Below, piece by piece: positions 1 through 9,191 of a DNA stretch of 64,000 nt. This stretch comes from Acetobacteraceae bacterium (GTDB taxonomy: Bacteria; Pseudomonadota; Alphaproteobacteria; Acetobacterales; Acetobacteraceae): positions 144,574 through 208,573 of the forward strand of contig CANJLW010000005.1 in NCBI GenBank assembly GCA_947475245.1. The letters run 5' to 3'. Below the pieces are notes generated by a model. It ran no database searches and was not told the origin of the DNA. It saw only the letters and a program-made list of their open reading frames with translations. A program made the translations under genes and the position numbers. Within the stretch, counting starts at the first letter, position 1. Each line of letters starts with the position of its first letter.

Positions 1-539
1 AGGTTGATCAACGCAAAATCATGGCGGTGGGGCTGCTGATCCTGGGTTTCGCGCTGTACGACATGAGCACCTGGACCCCCGCGATCAACGGCCATCACAT
101 GATGGTGATCCTGATGGTTCAGGGCCTGTCCGTCGGGCTGGTGTTCAACCCGATGACGGTGATGGCCTATACCACGCTGCCGACGCATTTTCGCGGCGAT
201 GCCACCGCAGTGCAGTCGCTGGCGCGCAATATCGGATCGGCGATCGGCATTTCCGTGATGACTTTCACGCTGACCCGCGCGTTTCAGACCAACCACGCCG
301 CGATTTCCGCGGGGATCACGCCGTTCGACCGGGTGCTGCAAGGCCACGACAAGATGGGGCAGATCCTCGACCCGACGACCCGCCACGGCGCGGCGATCCT
401 GGATCAGATGATCAATTATCAATCGCAGATCATTGCCTATAACAACGATTTCCGGTTGATGACGCTGGTCGTCGTGCCGCCGCTTCTGCTGCTGTTGTTG
501 ATGCGTCGCCACGTGCGTCCCGGCGAAGGGCGAAGCTGA
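1..539 (+). CDS. DHA2-type MFS transporter, 3' part only
   Basis: This is the C-terminal part of an inner-membrane drug:H+ antiporter of the EmrB/DHA2 family. The reading frame is open from base 3 and encodes VDQRKIM before the first ATG at 21, matching FDQRKIM in the next gene, so the true start lies left of the window. Visible are the last transmembrane helices, the GLVFNPMTVMAYTTLP stretch, SLARNIGSAIGIS and a final hydrophobic helix before RRHVRPGEG. The next gene starts 5 bp after the stop and is a close paralogue, so the two are probably co-transcribed. The substrate cannot be read from the sequence. Confidence 0.85.
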   Translation, partial: VDQRKIMAVGLLILGFALYDMSTWTPAINGHHMMVILMVQGLSVGLVFNPMTVMAYTTLPTHFRGDATAVQSLARNIGSAIGISVMTFTLTRAFQTNHAAISAGITPFDRVLQGHDKMGQILDPTTRHGAAILDQMINYQSQIIAYNNDFRLMTLVVVPPLLLLLLMRRHVRPGEGRS

Positions 540-544
540 GCGAA

Positions 545-2065
545 ATGGCGCCGCCCGCACCTCCGCCGACGACGATCGTGCCGCATCGACGGTTGATCAC
601 CGCGTCCGTCATGCTCGCGATGTTCATTCAGACGCTGGATTCAACGATCTGCATCGTTTCGCTGCCCTATATCCAGGGCAGCATGTCGGCCTCGGCCGAC
701 GAGATCAATTGGGTGCTGACGTCGTATGTCATCGCCGCCGCGATCATGACCGCCCCGGTCGGCTGGATGGCGCAGCGCTTCGGGCGCAAGCGTTTGTTCC
801 TGATCTGTCTCGGCGGCTTCGTCACGACATCGATGTTGAGCGGCGCGACCCAGACGTTGGAGCAACTGATCGTTTGCCGCCTGGTGCAAGGTATGTTCGG
901 GGCGGCGCTGGCGCCTTTGTGTCAGGCCACGATGCTGGACATCTACCCCTTCGCGCAGCGCGCCCAGGCCATGGCGATCTTCGCCATGGGCATCACCATG
1001 GGCCCGATCATGGGCCCGACCCTGGGCGGCTATCTTACCGATGCGTATAACTGGCGCTGGGTCTTTTACGTCAATCTGCCGACCGGGCTGCTGGCCTTCA
1101 TCGGTGTAGCTATCTTCCTGCCGAACGTGCCGCCCAAGGCGGGGCTGCGCTTCAGTTGGTACGGCTTCGCCATGCTGGCAATCGCGGTCGGCAGCTTCCA
1201 GTTGATTCTGGATCGCGGACAGAAGCAGGACTGGTTCACGTCCCGCGAGATCATCGTCGAGGCCGTCATCTGCGGGTTGTGCTTCTATTTGTTCGTCGTG
1301 CACATGTTTACCGCCGATAAGCCTTTCCTGCCGCCGGCTTTGTTCAAGGATCGGAATTTCTTCGCGGCAATCGTCATGGTTTCCTGCGTATCGTCGGTGA
1401 TGCTTGCGACCGCCTCGCTGATGGCACCCTATCTGCAACAACTCGCGCATTATCCGGTACTGGATTCCGGCGTTGCCATGGCCCCGCGCGGCTTCGGCAC
1501 CATGGTCGCGATGTTCGTCGCCAGTTGGTTGGGCATGCGGTTCGATCAGCGCAAGATCATGGCGACGGGCTTGCTGTCGTTGGGTGCCGCGCTGCTGGTC
1601 ATGAGTACATGGACACCGAACGTCACCCAGTTGGAGATGATGCTGGTGCTGTTCGTGCAGGGCTTCTCCATCGGGTTGGTGTTCAACCCGATGACGGTGA
1701 TGGCCTATACCACGTTGTCCCCGGCATTGCGGCCGGAAGCGACCTCGGTCCAGTCGCTGGCGCGCAACCTGGGGTCGGCGATCGGCATTTCGGTGACGAC
1801 GTTTACCCTGTCCCGCGGCACTCAGACCACGCATGCGGACATCGCGGCGGGCATTACTCCGTTTGATCGGGTGTTGCAGTCAAACGACGCGATATCGCGG
1901 ATACTGGATCCGGCGACGCGCAAGGGCGCGGCGCTGCTGGATCAGATGATTACCTATCAGGCGAAGATCATCGCGTACAACAACGATTTCCGGCTGATGG
2001 CGCTTACGGTACTGCCGCCGCTGGTGCTGCTGTTGTTCATGCGCCGGCACGCCAAGCCGGAGTAG
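545..2065 (+). CDS. DHA2 (EmrB-like) MFS efflux transporter
   Basis: A complete 506-residue multidrug-type major facilitator with about 14 hydrophobic segments, the usual length for the DHA2 family. Near residue 28 it has LDSTICIVSLPYIQG (motif D1-like) and around residue 80 GWMAQRFGRKRLF (motif A, between helices 2 and 3). The C-terminal third is strikingly similar to the preceding truncated gene, including a shared DNA run of about 37 bases, indicating tandem duplication. DHA2 pumps usually work with a periplasmic adaptor (EmrA-like); none is inside the window, though it could lie upstream. It converges on the histidine kinase gene 7 bp downstream. Substrate unknown. Confidence 0.9.
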   Translation: MAPPAPPPTTIVPHRRLITASVMLAMFIQTLDSTICIVSLPYIQGSMSASADEINWVLTSYVIAAAIMTAPVGWMAQRFGRKRLFLICLGGFVTTSMLSGATQTLEQLIVCRLVQGMFGAALAPLCQATMLDIYPFAQRAQAMAIFAMGITMGPIMGPTLGGYLTDAYNWRWVFYVNLPTGLLAFIGVAIFLPNVPPKAGLRFSWYGFAMLAIAVGSFQLILDRGQKQDWFTSREIIVEAVICGLCFYLFVVHMFTADKPFLPPALFKDRNFFAAIVMVSCVSSVMLATASLMAPYLQQLAHYPVLDSGVAMAPRGFGTMVAMFVASWLGMRFDQRKIMATGLLSLGAALLVMSTWTPNVTQLEMMLVLFVQGFSIGLVFNPMTVMAYTTLSPALRPEATSVQSLARNLGSAIGISVTTFTLSRGTQTTHADIAAGITPFDRVLQSNDAISRILDPATRKGAALLDQMITYQAKIIAYNNDFRLMALTVLPPLVLLLFMRRHAKPE

Positions 2066-2072
2066 ACTGCCG

Positions 2073-3182
2073 TCAGGCCCGCAAGAATACGCTGCACCGA
2101 CCGGGACGATCCGGGTCGAGGGAAATCTCTCCGGCAAGCATGCGCACCAGGCGCAACCCGACGGCTTCCCTTGGTAATTGGCGCTGCCATCGTTCCGACA
2201 GGCCGGTTCCCTGATCTTCCACGGTCAACATTACGCCGCCCGTTGTTGCCGCCAGGGTCACCCTCACGCGTCCGGCCCCGTGCTGGATGGCGTTCACGGT
2301 CAGTTCGGCCGTGATGAAACCCAGCCGAACCAGCATCTCAATCGGTAACATGATGGGATCGGTGGCGACGAATTCCAGATCGTTCTGGCGCTCCGTCGGG
2401 GCGACGGCCTGCCAGAGCCGACGCAGCAGACGTCCGATGTAATCGGCGGCATCGGCGTGTTCGTCGGCCTGCTGGCGGCGCAGTTGCTGATGCACCTCTC
2501 CCACCGCGATGATGCGATTGACGGCACCGCGCAATGACTGCACGACGCCGGGATCGCGCGTGAACTGCATCTGCATTTGCAGGACGTCGGCGATCATTTG
2601 CAGGCTGTTGGCGACGTGCAGATGACCTTCGCGGATCAGGACGTCTTTCTTGTCCGACTGCCGTTGCGCGCGCAGCATCTGTCGGCGCATTTCCAGCTCG
2701 CCCGCGGCCATCCCGGCCAACTGGACCAGCCGGTTACGATCGCGTTCTGAGAAGTCGGCGCGGGGTTTGTCGGAGATCACGCACAGAGTGCCGAGCGCCA
2801 TACCGTCGGGACTGCGGATTTGGGCACCGGCGTAGAAGCGGATATGCGGCGGGCCGACGACGAGGGGCGAGTTGACGAAACGCGGATCGAGCCGGGAGTC
2901 CGGCACGACCATCGGGCCTTCCTGGGCGATGGTGTGATCGCAGAAGCCCCAGGCCCGCGGCATTTCGGAGACATCGAGACCGATGCGCGCCTTGAACCAC
3001 TGCTTTTCCTTCTCGATGATGCACATCAAGGAGATCGGCAGGTCGAACAGGTCTTGCGCGAGCGCGACGATACGGTCGAAAGCGGGGTCCGCTTCGCGGT
3101 CGAGGAAGGCGTACTTCCGCAATCCGGCAAGCCGATTCGCCTCTTGCGGGCTTTCCAGTTCGCTCGTTGCCACACCGCTCAT
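2073..3182 (-). CDS. GAF-domain sensor histidine kinase (HisKA_2 type)
   Basis: A soluble 369-residue sensor kinase. Residues about 25-165 form a GAF domain of the kind seen in phytochrome-like and light/redox kinases (FDRIVALAQDLF, PISLMCIIEKEKQWFKA, GTLCVISDKPR). A coiled linker leads to a HisKA_2-like dimerisation helix with the probable phospho-acceptor His in REGHLHVANSLQMI. The HATPase_c domain follows, with the N box AELTVNAIQHGAG, the G1-like VEDQGTGL and GLRLVRMLAGEI. There are no membrane segments and no attached receiver. No response regulator gene is adjacent, so it may act on a distant regulator such as a PhyR-type general stress response; that is inference. What the GAF domain senses is unknown. 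Confidence 0.85.
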   Translation of the reverse strand: MSGVATSELESPQEANRLAGLRKYAFLDREADPAFDRIVALAQDLFDLPISLMCIIEKEKQWFKARIGLDVSEMPRAWGFCDHTIAQEGPMVVPDSRLDPRFVNSPLVVGPPHIRFYAGAQIRSPDGMALGTLCVISDKPRADFSERDRNRLVQLAGMAAGELEMRRQMLRAQRQSDKKDVLIREGHLHVANSLQMIADVLQMQMQFTRDPGVVQSLRGAVNRIIAVGEVHQQLRRQQADEHADAADYIGRLLRRLWQAVAPTERQNDLEFVATDPIMLPIEMLVRLGFITAELTVNAIQHGAGRVRVTLAATTGGVMLTVEDQGTGLSERWQRQLPREAVGLRLVRMLAGEISLDPDRPGRCSVFLRA

Positions 3183-3268
3183 AGAGGAATTCTATCGCCG
3201 GACCGCCGTGTCCGCTACAATCATTCCACCAAATTCGCCATCGGTAACCAAAAAAGGCCTCCACGACT

Positions 3269-4243
3269 ATGATCCTCGTCACAAACAACGAAGGAACCCT
3301 TGGGGTTCCGACCACCGCCGCGTTGTTGGCGGCCGGGGCGGGCGGGCTGGATGCGATCGAGGCCGGTATCCGCCTGATCGAGGCCGACCCGTCGGTGCGA
3401 ACGGTGGGGCGCGGCGGCTGGCCGAATATCCTGGGCGAGGTGGAGCTTGACGCCTGCATGATGGACGGCACGACCCTGCGTACGGGGGCGGTCGGCGCGT
3501 TGAAGGGCTTTCTGCACCCCGTCAGCGTGGCGCGGGAAATCATGCGCCGATTGCCGCACGAATTGCTGGTGGGGGAGGGCGCTGCCCGGTTCGCGCGGGA
3601 AATCGGCGCGGTAACCGACGACAATCTGATCGAGGACTCGCGTCGCGCGTGGCGGGCATGGTTCGATCATGAACTGACACCGGAACAGAAAGCCGCCTGG
3701 CCCGACACCGATCTGGCCGAACTGTGCCGCCATGCGATCGACCCGGAGGTCGGACGCGATACCACGGTTTTTCTGTCGCAGGACGCGAGCGGGGCGATTT
3801 GTTCGGGCACCAGCACGTCGGGCTGGGGCTGGAAGTATCCGGGACGTCTGGGTGACAGCCCGATCATCGGCGCGGGATCGTATGCCGATACGCGCTATGG
3901 CGCCGCCGCTTGCACCGGGGCGGGGGAAATGACCATCCGCTGCGGCACATCGCGGGCAATCGTGTTGTACATGAAGCTCGGCGCGACGGTGGAGGAAGCG
4001 GTGCACGAAGCCGTCGACGACATGCGCGCGCTACGCGGCGGGTTGATCAGCCGCGTTACGATCCACGCGATCGATACGCGCGGCAATCACAAGGTCGTCG
4101 CGGTAAACGGTGCCGGGGACAATGTCTATTGGCTGTGGGACGGGGAGGGCGAACCGCGCCGCTGCCCCGCCGAACCGATCGTGATCGGGGAGACGCAACC
4201 GAGAATCAGCCCGACCGCGCGCTATACCGCCGCCCCGCGATAG
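3269..4243 (+). CDS. N4-(beta-N-acetylglucosaminyl)-L-asparaginase / isoaspartyl-peptidase family Ntn hydrolase
   Basis: A 324-residue member of the asparaginase-2 (T2) family of N-terminal nucleophile hydrolases, which self-cleave to expose a catalytic Thr. The cleavage/nucleophile region is GRDTTVFLSQDASG (family form HDTxG), followed by the binding loop CSGTSTSGWGWKYPGRLGDS and GAGSYAD, then the C-terminal TGAGEMTIRCGTS. These are closer to glycosylasparaginase than to plain isoaspartyl peptidase. No signal peptide is seen, so action is probably cytoplasmic on Asn-linked or beta-aspartyl substrates. It starts at the ATG at 3269, 86 bp from the divergent kinase gene, and converges on the helicase gene. 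The exact substrate is uncertain. Confidence 0.85.
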   Translation: MILVTNNEGTLGVPTTAALLAAGAGGLDAIEAGIRLIEADPSVRTVGRGGWPNILGEVELDACMMDGTTLRTGAVGALKGFLHPVSVAREIMRRLPHELLVGEGAARFAREIGAVTDDNLIEDSRRAWRAWFDHELTPEQKAAWPDTDLAELCRHAIDPEVGRDTTVFLSQDASGAICSGTSTSGWGWKYPGRLGDSPIIGAGSYADTRYGAAACTGAGEMTIRCGTSRAIVLYMKLGATVEEAVHEAVDDMRALRGGLISRVTIHAIDTRGNHKVVAVNGAGDNVYWLWDGEGEPRRCPAEPIVIGETQPRISPTARYTAAPR

Positions 4244-4264
4244 GGTCCTTGAAGCCGCTTTCGA

Positions 4265-7200
4265 TCAGGCTCCGGCGCCGAACAGCGCTTCCACGTCGGA
4301 CTCGGTCATTTTCAGCGCGCCGCCATGGTCGGCCTCCAGCACGGAGGCCACCAAGGCGCGCTTTTTCTCTTTGAGCGTCACCATTTTTTCCTCGATGGTG
4401 CCCAGGGTCACCAAACGATGGACAAAGACCCGCTTCGTCTGTCCGATGCGATGGGCGCGATCGGTGGCCTGATCCTCGGCCGCGGGGTTCCACCAGGGAT
4501 CGTAGTGGATCACCGTATCGGCGGCGGTCAGGTTCAGGCCGACACCGCCGGCCTTCAGACTGATCAGGAAGACCGGCACCTCTCCGGCCTGGAATTTCTT
4601 CACCGGCGTTGCCCGATCCTTGGTGTCGCCGGTCAGCATCACATAGTCGATTTTGTCTTCCCAGAACCGCCGCTCGATCAGCGCCAGCATTTCGGTGAAC
4701 TGGGAAAACAGCAGGACCCGCCGCCCTTCCGCGCGCAGGGTCGTCAGCAGTTCCATCAACCGGTCGAGCTTGGCCGATCCGGCCTTGGTCTTCGCCACCG
4801 TCTGCATTTTCAACAGGCGCGGATCGCAGCAGGCCTGCCGCATCTTCAGCAGGGCATCCAGGATGACGATGCCGGAGCGCGACAGGCCCTTTTGCGCGAT
4901 GGCGGCCTTGACGCGCGTGTGCATGGCCAGCCGGATGGCTTCGTAGATGGCGCGCTGGCCGGATTCCATTTCCACCGATTCCAGAATCTCTGTCTTCGGC
5001 GGCAGTTCCTTGACGACCTCTTCCTTGGTGCGGCGCAGAAGAAACGGGCGTACGCGGCGGTTCAGGCTGTCCTGTCGGTCCACATCGCCGTTTTTCTCGA
5101 TCGGAGAGCGGTAGCGCATTCGGAAGCCGCGCTGCGAGCCCAGGAACCCTGGTGCCAGGAAGTCGAACAGCGACCACAACTCCCCGAGGTGGTTCTGCAA
5201 CGGCGTGCCCGACAGGCACAGCCGCTGGCGGGCGACCAAACGCAGGGCCTGGCGGGTGGTTTCGGCATTGGGATTTTTGATCGTCTGGGCCTCGTCGAGG
5301 ATGACGATGTGCCATTCCTGCGCGGTCAACACTTCGTGATCGCGAGACAGCAGCGGATAGGTGGTCAGCACCAGATCGGCGGTGGCGATCGCGCCGAAAT
5401 GTTCCTTGCGCGACGGCCCGTGCAGAGCGAGCACTTTCAGGCTGGGCGCGAAGCGTTCCGCTTCCAGGGTCCAGTTCGGGATCAGGCTGGTCGGGCAGAC
5501 GATCAAAGCGGGGCGGTCGAGCCGGCCTTCGGCCTGTTCGATTGCCAGATGCGCCAGCGCCTGTACCGTCTTCCCCAGCCCCATATCGTCGGCGAGGATG
5601 CCGCCCAGTTCGGCGCCGCGCAGGAATTGCAGCCAGTTCACGCCGTCGGCCTGGTAGCCGCGCAGCGCGCCCTGGAAGGTTTTCGGGACCGTCGCGGTCG
5701 GGATCGTGTCGCCGGCTTCGCGCAGTTGCTTGCCCAGCGCGCGCAGCGCTTCGCCGCCCTGCCAGACGACGCCGGTGCTTTCCTCCAACCGCGACAAATC
5801 CGCCGCGTCCAGGCGGGTGAAGCCGATCTTGTCGCCGGTCGGATCGATGCCGCCGCTTTCGAACAATTCCAGCAGCGCCATCAGGGTCGGGCGCACGCGA
5901 TCGAGCGGCAGCGCGAGGCGCTTACCGTTGCTCAGCGGAATCAGCAGCGGTTTGGTGCTGTTTTCCAGTTCATCCGCCGCGCCGGGGCGCGAAATCAGGC
6001 GGATCAGCGCCGGCACCAGATCGACATGCTCCCCGTCGACCATGACGCCGAGATGCAGTTCCAGCCAATCGATGCCGGAGCCTTCGCGCAGTTCCGCGTT
6101 CAGGTCGCTGTCGGGGCGCACAATCTGGAAGGGGAAGTTCTCGTCGATCTCGACGTCCCATCCCTCCGCGCGCAGCTTCGGCACGTCCTCCAGCACGACA
6201 TCCATCCAGTCGGTGCCGGCTTCGCCTTCCAGCAGCGCGAAATCGTCGGTGTGGGCGTGCGGGTAATAGGTATGGATCAACTGCGAGATTCGCCCGAAGC
6301 CGAGACGAGCGAGGCGATCGACGATGCGGGCTTCCTCGGCGAGGTTGCGCACGGTGTCATACAGCACGCCATCGCGCGCGGTCAGTTTGGGCACCGATTT
6401 CTGCGTGAAGGGGACGACGACGGGACCATAGCCGAAGGTCAGACGCGCGACCGGCACCGAGTAGAGCCCGCCGCCCGTGGCCTTGGCCGATCCCCGCCCG
6501 TGCGCGGGATCGCCGGGCAGGGTGCCGTCCATCAGTCGCAGGCGGGGGCGAACCGTTTCTTCCACCACGATGGGCGGGGCCATTTCGCGCGGTGGCGGAA
6601 CCGACTGCGCGGGCATGCGTCGCGCCAGTTCCTCGCGTACTTTGGGGACCATCTCGGCCGGGATGGACGGGGCCGACAACAGGCTGTTGGCGAGGGGGGC
6701 GACGAGATCGAGCGTCACCGGCCCGATTACGCCGGTCTGTGGATCGGCATACCAGGCCGACGGCGTGCGCAGCGCGATCAGGCCCGGTTCCAGCTCCATT
6801 TCCGTGTGTTGGGACCCATCGGCATCGATGCGCCATTCGATGCGTCCGGGCCTGGCCGGGCCTTCGCTGACCGACGGACCGTATGGCGAGGACCAATGCG
6901 TGCGTCCGGTGGCGAGGATGCGGCGCAGCGTATCCAGCGGGTCTTCTTCGACCGTCGCGGCGGAATTCACGTTGCTGCGCCGATCGAGCCTGGACAGGAT
7001 CAGTTTGTCGGACGGGCGCAGATAGCGCGCCGGCGTGCGGATCTGATGGATCGCATAGGGCTTGGTCGATCCCATGCTGCCGTCCTTACGCAGCAGGCAC
7101 GAGACCGGCTGGATGCGCAGGCGCGGCACGCCCCGGGCCGACGGTTCGGCGTCCAGCACATACAGCAAGCGATTGCGAATGGTCGGCGGATACTCTTCGG

Positions 7201-7711
7201 ACTCGGTATCCTCGGCGGATTCCAGCGCGGAAAGCCAACCGGTTATCTGATGGGGCAGGGGGGCCTCGGTCGGCATGGAGCGCGCAACAGACTTAACCGG
7301 TTCGGCGGTTTGACCCGAGGCGGCGCGTTGTTGGTGATGCGCGGCGATCAGCACCGCGGCGACGTGCTTGCACATGTGCGAAACGGGGCATGTGCAGCGA
7401 CCGACGATCCGCAGCCCGTCATAGGCCGTCGGTTGCAGTTGGATATGCTGCCGATACGGGTCCGGCGCGGTGCCGATCGTCGTCGCGGTGATCGTCCTGC
7501 CGTCGGCGGAAAACGTCAGGTCCTGCACCCGTCCGCGCATCTCGTAGATTCGGCCGGCCTCAAGCGAACCGGCATGAAAATAGCCGCGGATCAGCGCATC
7601 CGACAGCACCGGCAGCTTGGTCTGCGCGTGCGCCGGCTCCCGCGTCGCCTCGCGAAGCGCGGCCGCCTGTAACGCCTGGATCGCCTCGAAGAACCTGTCT
7701 CGTTTAGCCAT
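4265..7711 (-). CDS. SNF2-family DEAD/DEAH helicase with SWIM zinc finger
   Basis: A large 1148-residue Swi2/Snf2 ATPase. A SWIM zinc-binding motif lies near residue 110 (CTCPVSHMCKHVAAV, CxCx(n)CxH). A long central region of unclear fold follows. The SNF2_N domain occupies about residues 690-950, with Walker A DDMGLGKTVQAL, the Walker B box DEAQTIKN, and LCLSGTPLQNHLGELWSLFDFL. The helicase C-terminal domain has LLFSQFTEML, LISLKAGGVGLNLTAAD and the arginine-finger region ATDRAHRIGQTK. Bacterial relatives are implicated in recycling stalled RNA polymerase (RapA/HepA-like) or in DNA repair and defence; which applies here is not decidable. It is monocistronic in appearance, with the start ATG at 7711. 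Confidence 0.93.
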   Translation of the reverse strand: MAKRDRFFEAIQALQAAALREATREPAHAQTKLPVLSDALIRGYFHAGSLEAGRIYEMRGRVQDLTFSADGRTITATTIGTAPDPYRQHIQLQPTAYDGLRIVGRCTCPVSHMCKHVAAVLIAAHHQQRAASGQTAEPVKSVARSMPTEAPLPHQITGWLSALESAEDTESEEYPPTIRNRLLYVLDAEPSARGVPRLRIQPVSCLLRKDGSMGSTKPYAIHQIRTPARYLRPSDKLILSRLDRRSNVNSAATVEEDPLDTLRRILATGRTHWSSPYGPSVSEGPARPGRIEWRIDADGSQHTEMELEPGLIALRTPSAWYADPQTGVIGPVTLDLVAPLANSLLSAPSIPAEMVPKVREELARRMPAQSVPPPREMAPPIVVEETVRPRLRLMDGTLPGDPAHGRGSAKATGGGLYSVPVARLTFGYGPVVVPFTQKSVPKLTARDGVLYDTVRNLAEEARIVDRLARLGFGRISQLIHTYYPHAHTDDFALLEGEAGTDWMDVVLEDVPKLRAEGWDVEIDENFPFQIVRPDSDLNAELREGSGIDWLELHLGVMVDGEHVDLVPALIRLISRPGAADELENSTKPLLIPLSNGKRLALPLDRVRPTLMALLELFESGGIDPTGDKIGFTRLDAADLSRLEESTGVVWQGGEALRALGKQLREAGDTIPTATVPKTFQGALRGYQADGVNWLQFLRGAELGGILADDMGLGKTVQALAHLAIEQAEGRLDRPALIVCPTSLIPNWTLEAERFAPSLKVLALHGPSRKEHFGAIATADLVLTTYPLLSRDHEVLTAQEWHIVILDEAQTIKNPNAETTRQALRLVARQRLCLSGTPLQNHLGELWSLFDFLAPGFLGSQRGFRMRYRSPIEKNGDVDRQDSLNRRVRPFLLRRTKEEVVKELPPKTEILESVEMESGQRAIYEAIRLAMHTRVKAAIAQKGLSRSGIVILDALLKMRQACCDPRLLKMQTVAKTKAGSAKLDRLMELLTTLRAEGRRVLLFSQFTEMLALIERRFWEDKIDYVMLTGDTKDRATPVKKFQAGEVPVFLISLKAGGVGLNLTAADTVIHYDPWWNPAAEDQATDRAHRIGQTKRVFVHRLVTLGTIEEKMVTLKEKKRALVASVLEADHGGALKMTESDVEALFGAGA

Positions 7712-7837
7712 CTTTCAATTATGCACCCGCGCCTCGAGTCGGAGCCAGAGCCGCACGCGCGGGGAAGCGGCAATTTGGCATTGCGCGCCCCCCCTGTTGA
7801 GTGATCCCCTGGTGCCGACACCGATCCGGAGATCCCC

Positions 7838-9133
7838 ATGACAGACCTACCCCGCAGTGAACGCGAACTGGAACTGGTTGCGCTGGGGCGGCGCGTGCTG
7901 CCGGGCGGCGGCTTTGGCAACCTCGCGTCCGACATCGTCATCGCCGAAGGCCGAGCAGGGCGGGTGCGGGACGTGTCGGGGAATGAGTATGTGGATTTCC
8001 TGCTGGGCTCCGGCCCAATGTTCCTGGGCCATGCGCACCCGGAGGTCGTTGCGGCGGTGCAGGAGCAAATCCCCCGCGGCGTCACCTTTTTCGCCAACAA
8101 CGAGCATGGCATTCTCCTCGCCGCGGCGATCGTCGACGCGGTGCCCTGCGCTGAAAAGGTCCGCTTCACCAGCACCGGGACCGAGGCCGACACTTATGCG
8201 ATGCGCGTCGCCCGCGCGTTTCGCAAGCGCGACAAGGTGCTGAAGTTCGAAGGCGGCTTCCATGGCATGAGCGAGTACAGCCTGCAGAGCATGACGCCGA
8301 AGCGCCCCGGCAATTTCCCGCAGGCCGCGCCGGATTCACCGGGGATCCCGCGCTCCGTGTCCGGCGACATGCTGATCGCGCCGTTCAACGACGCCGACAT
8401 GGCGGCGAGCATCATCCGCGAACATCGCGACGACCTGGCGGCGGTGATCGTTGAGCCGTTTCAGCGCCTGATCCCGCCGCGTCCCGGGTTTTTGCAGGCG
8501 TTGCGCGACGTGACCAATGAATGCGGCATTCCGCTGATTTTTGACGAGATCGTGACCGGCTTCCGCTTCGCCCATGGCGGCGCGCAGGAATACTACGGCG
8601 TGATCCCGGACATCTGCACTCTGGGCAAGATCGTCGCCGGCGGCTTCCCGCTGGCCGTCGTGGCCGGGCGAGCCGACATCATGCGCCATTTCGACCGGGG
8701 CGAGGTCGGCGACGACGTGTTGCCGCAGATCGGCACGCTGTCGGGCAATCCCGTCGCTTCCATCGCCGGTCTGAAGACGCTGGAAATCCTCGGCCGACCC
8801 GGCACATATGAAAAAGTCTTCGCCACCGGACGCGTGCTGAAGGAAGGGCTGGAACGCATGGTCCGCGAAGCCGGTTTGCCGGCGCAGGTGATCGGAGAGG
8901 CTGTGCTGTTCGACCTGATCTTCGCTACCGGGGACATCGTCGATTATCGATCGGGGTTGGGACAGGATTTTGAGGCGTTGCGCCGCTTCAATCGCGTGTT
9001 GCGCTCCCAGGGCGTGCTGAAGGGCGACAGCAAGTATTACGTCTCCTGCGCGCACGATGCCGCCGACGTGGCGCACACCCTGGCCGCCTATCAGGTGGCA
9101 ATCGACGCCGAATGCGCGTTTCGCCGGACTTGA
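7838..9133 (+). CDS. Class III PLP aminotransferase (glutamate-1-semialdehyde aminomutase-like)
   Basis: A 431-residue fold-type I PLP enzyme. It carries the acidic cofactor pocket LIFDEIVTGFRFAHGGAQ and the Schiff-base lysine in CTLGKIVAGGFPLAVVAG, as in glutamate-1-semialdehyde 2,1-aminomutase (HemL) and related omega-aminotransferases. GTLSGNPVASIAGL is also HemL-like. The true HemL of alphaproteobacteria is usually absent (they use the ALAS/Shemin route), so a catabolic or biosynthetic transaminase paralogue is likelier than tetrapyrrole synthesis; that is inference. The start is set by the RBS-like ggag eight bases before the ATG. The next gene, an MBL hydrolase, follows 58 bp later and could be co-transcribed. 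Confidence 0.85.
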   Translation: MTDLPRSERELELVALGRRVLPGGGFGNLASDIVIAEGRAGRVRDVSGNEYVDFLLGSGPMFLGHAHPEVVAAVQEQIPRGVTFFANNEHGILLAAAIVDAVPCAEKVRFTSTGTEADTYAMRVARAFRKRDKVLKFEGGFHGMSEYSLQSMTPKRPGNFPQAAPDSPGIPRSVSGDMLIAPFNDADMAASIIREHRDDLAAVIVEPFQRLIPPRPGFLQALRDVTNECGIPLIFDEIVTGFRFAHGGAQEYYGVIPDICTLGKIVAGGFPLAVVAGRADIMRHFDRGEVGDDVLPQIGTLSGNPVASIAGLKTLEILGRPGTYEKVFATGRVLKEGLERMVREAGLPAQVIGEAVLFDLIFATGDIVDYRSGLGQDFEALRRFNRVLRSQGVLKGDSKYYVSCAHDAADVAHTLAAYQVAIDAECAFRRT

Positions 9134-9191
9134 CCCACTCGTCATTGCCTCCGCCGGTTGTTAATCATTGGTTAACCAAGCGGAGGCAGCG

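Noticed and set aside
4325-7672. 1115-residue plus-strand ORF opposite the SNF2 helicase
   Set aside because: His/Gln/Arg-rich antisense shadow typical of high-GC coding sequence.
7838-9133. hemL (glutamate-1-semialdehyde aminomutase) proper
   Set aside because: Family-level similarity is clear, but alphaproteobacteria normally use the ALAS route, so the specific name was not given.
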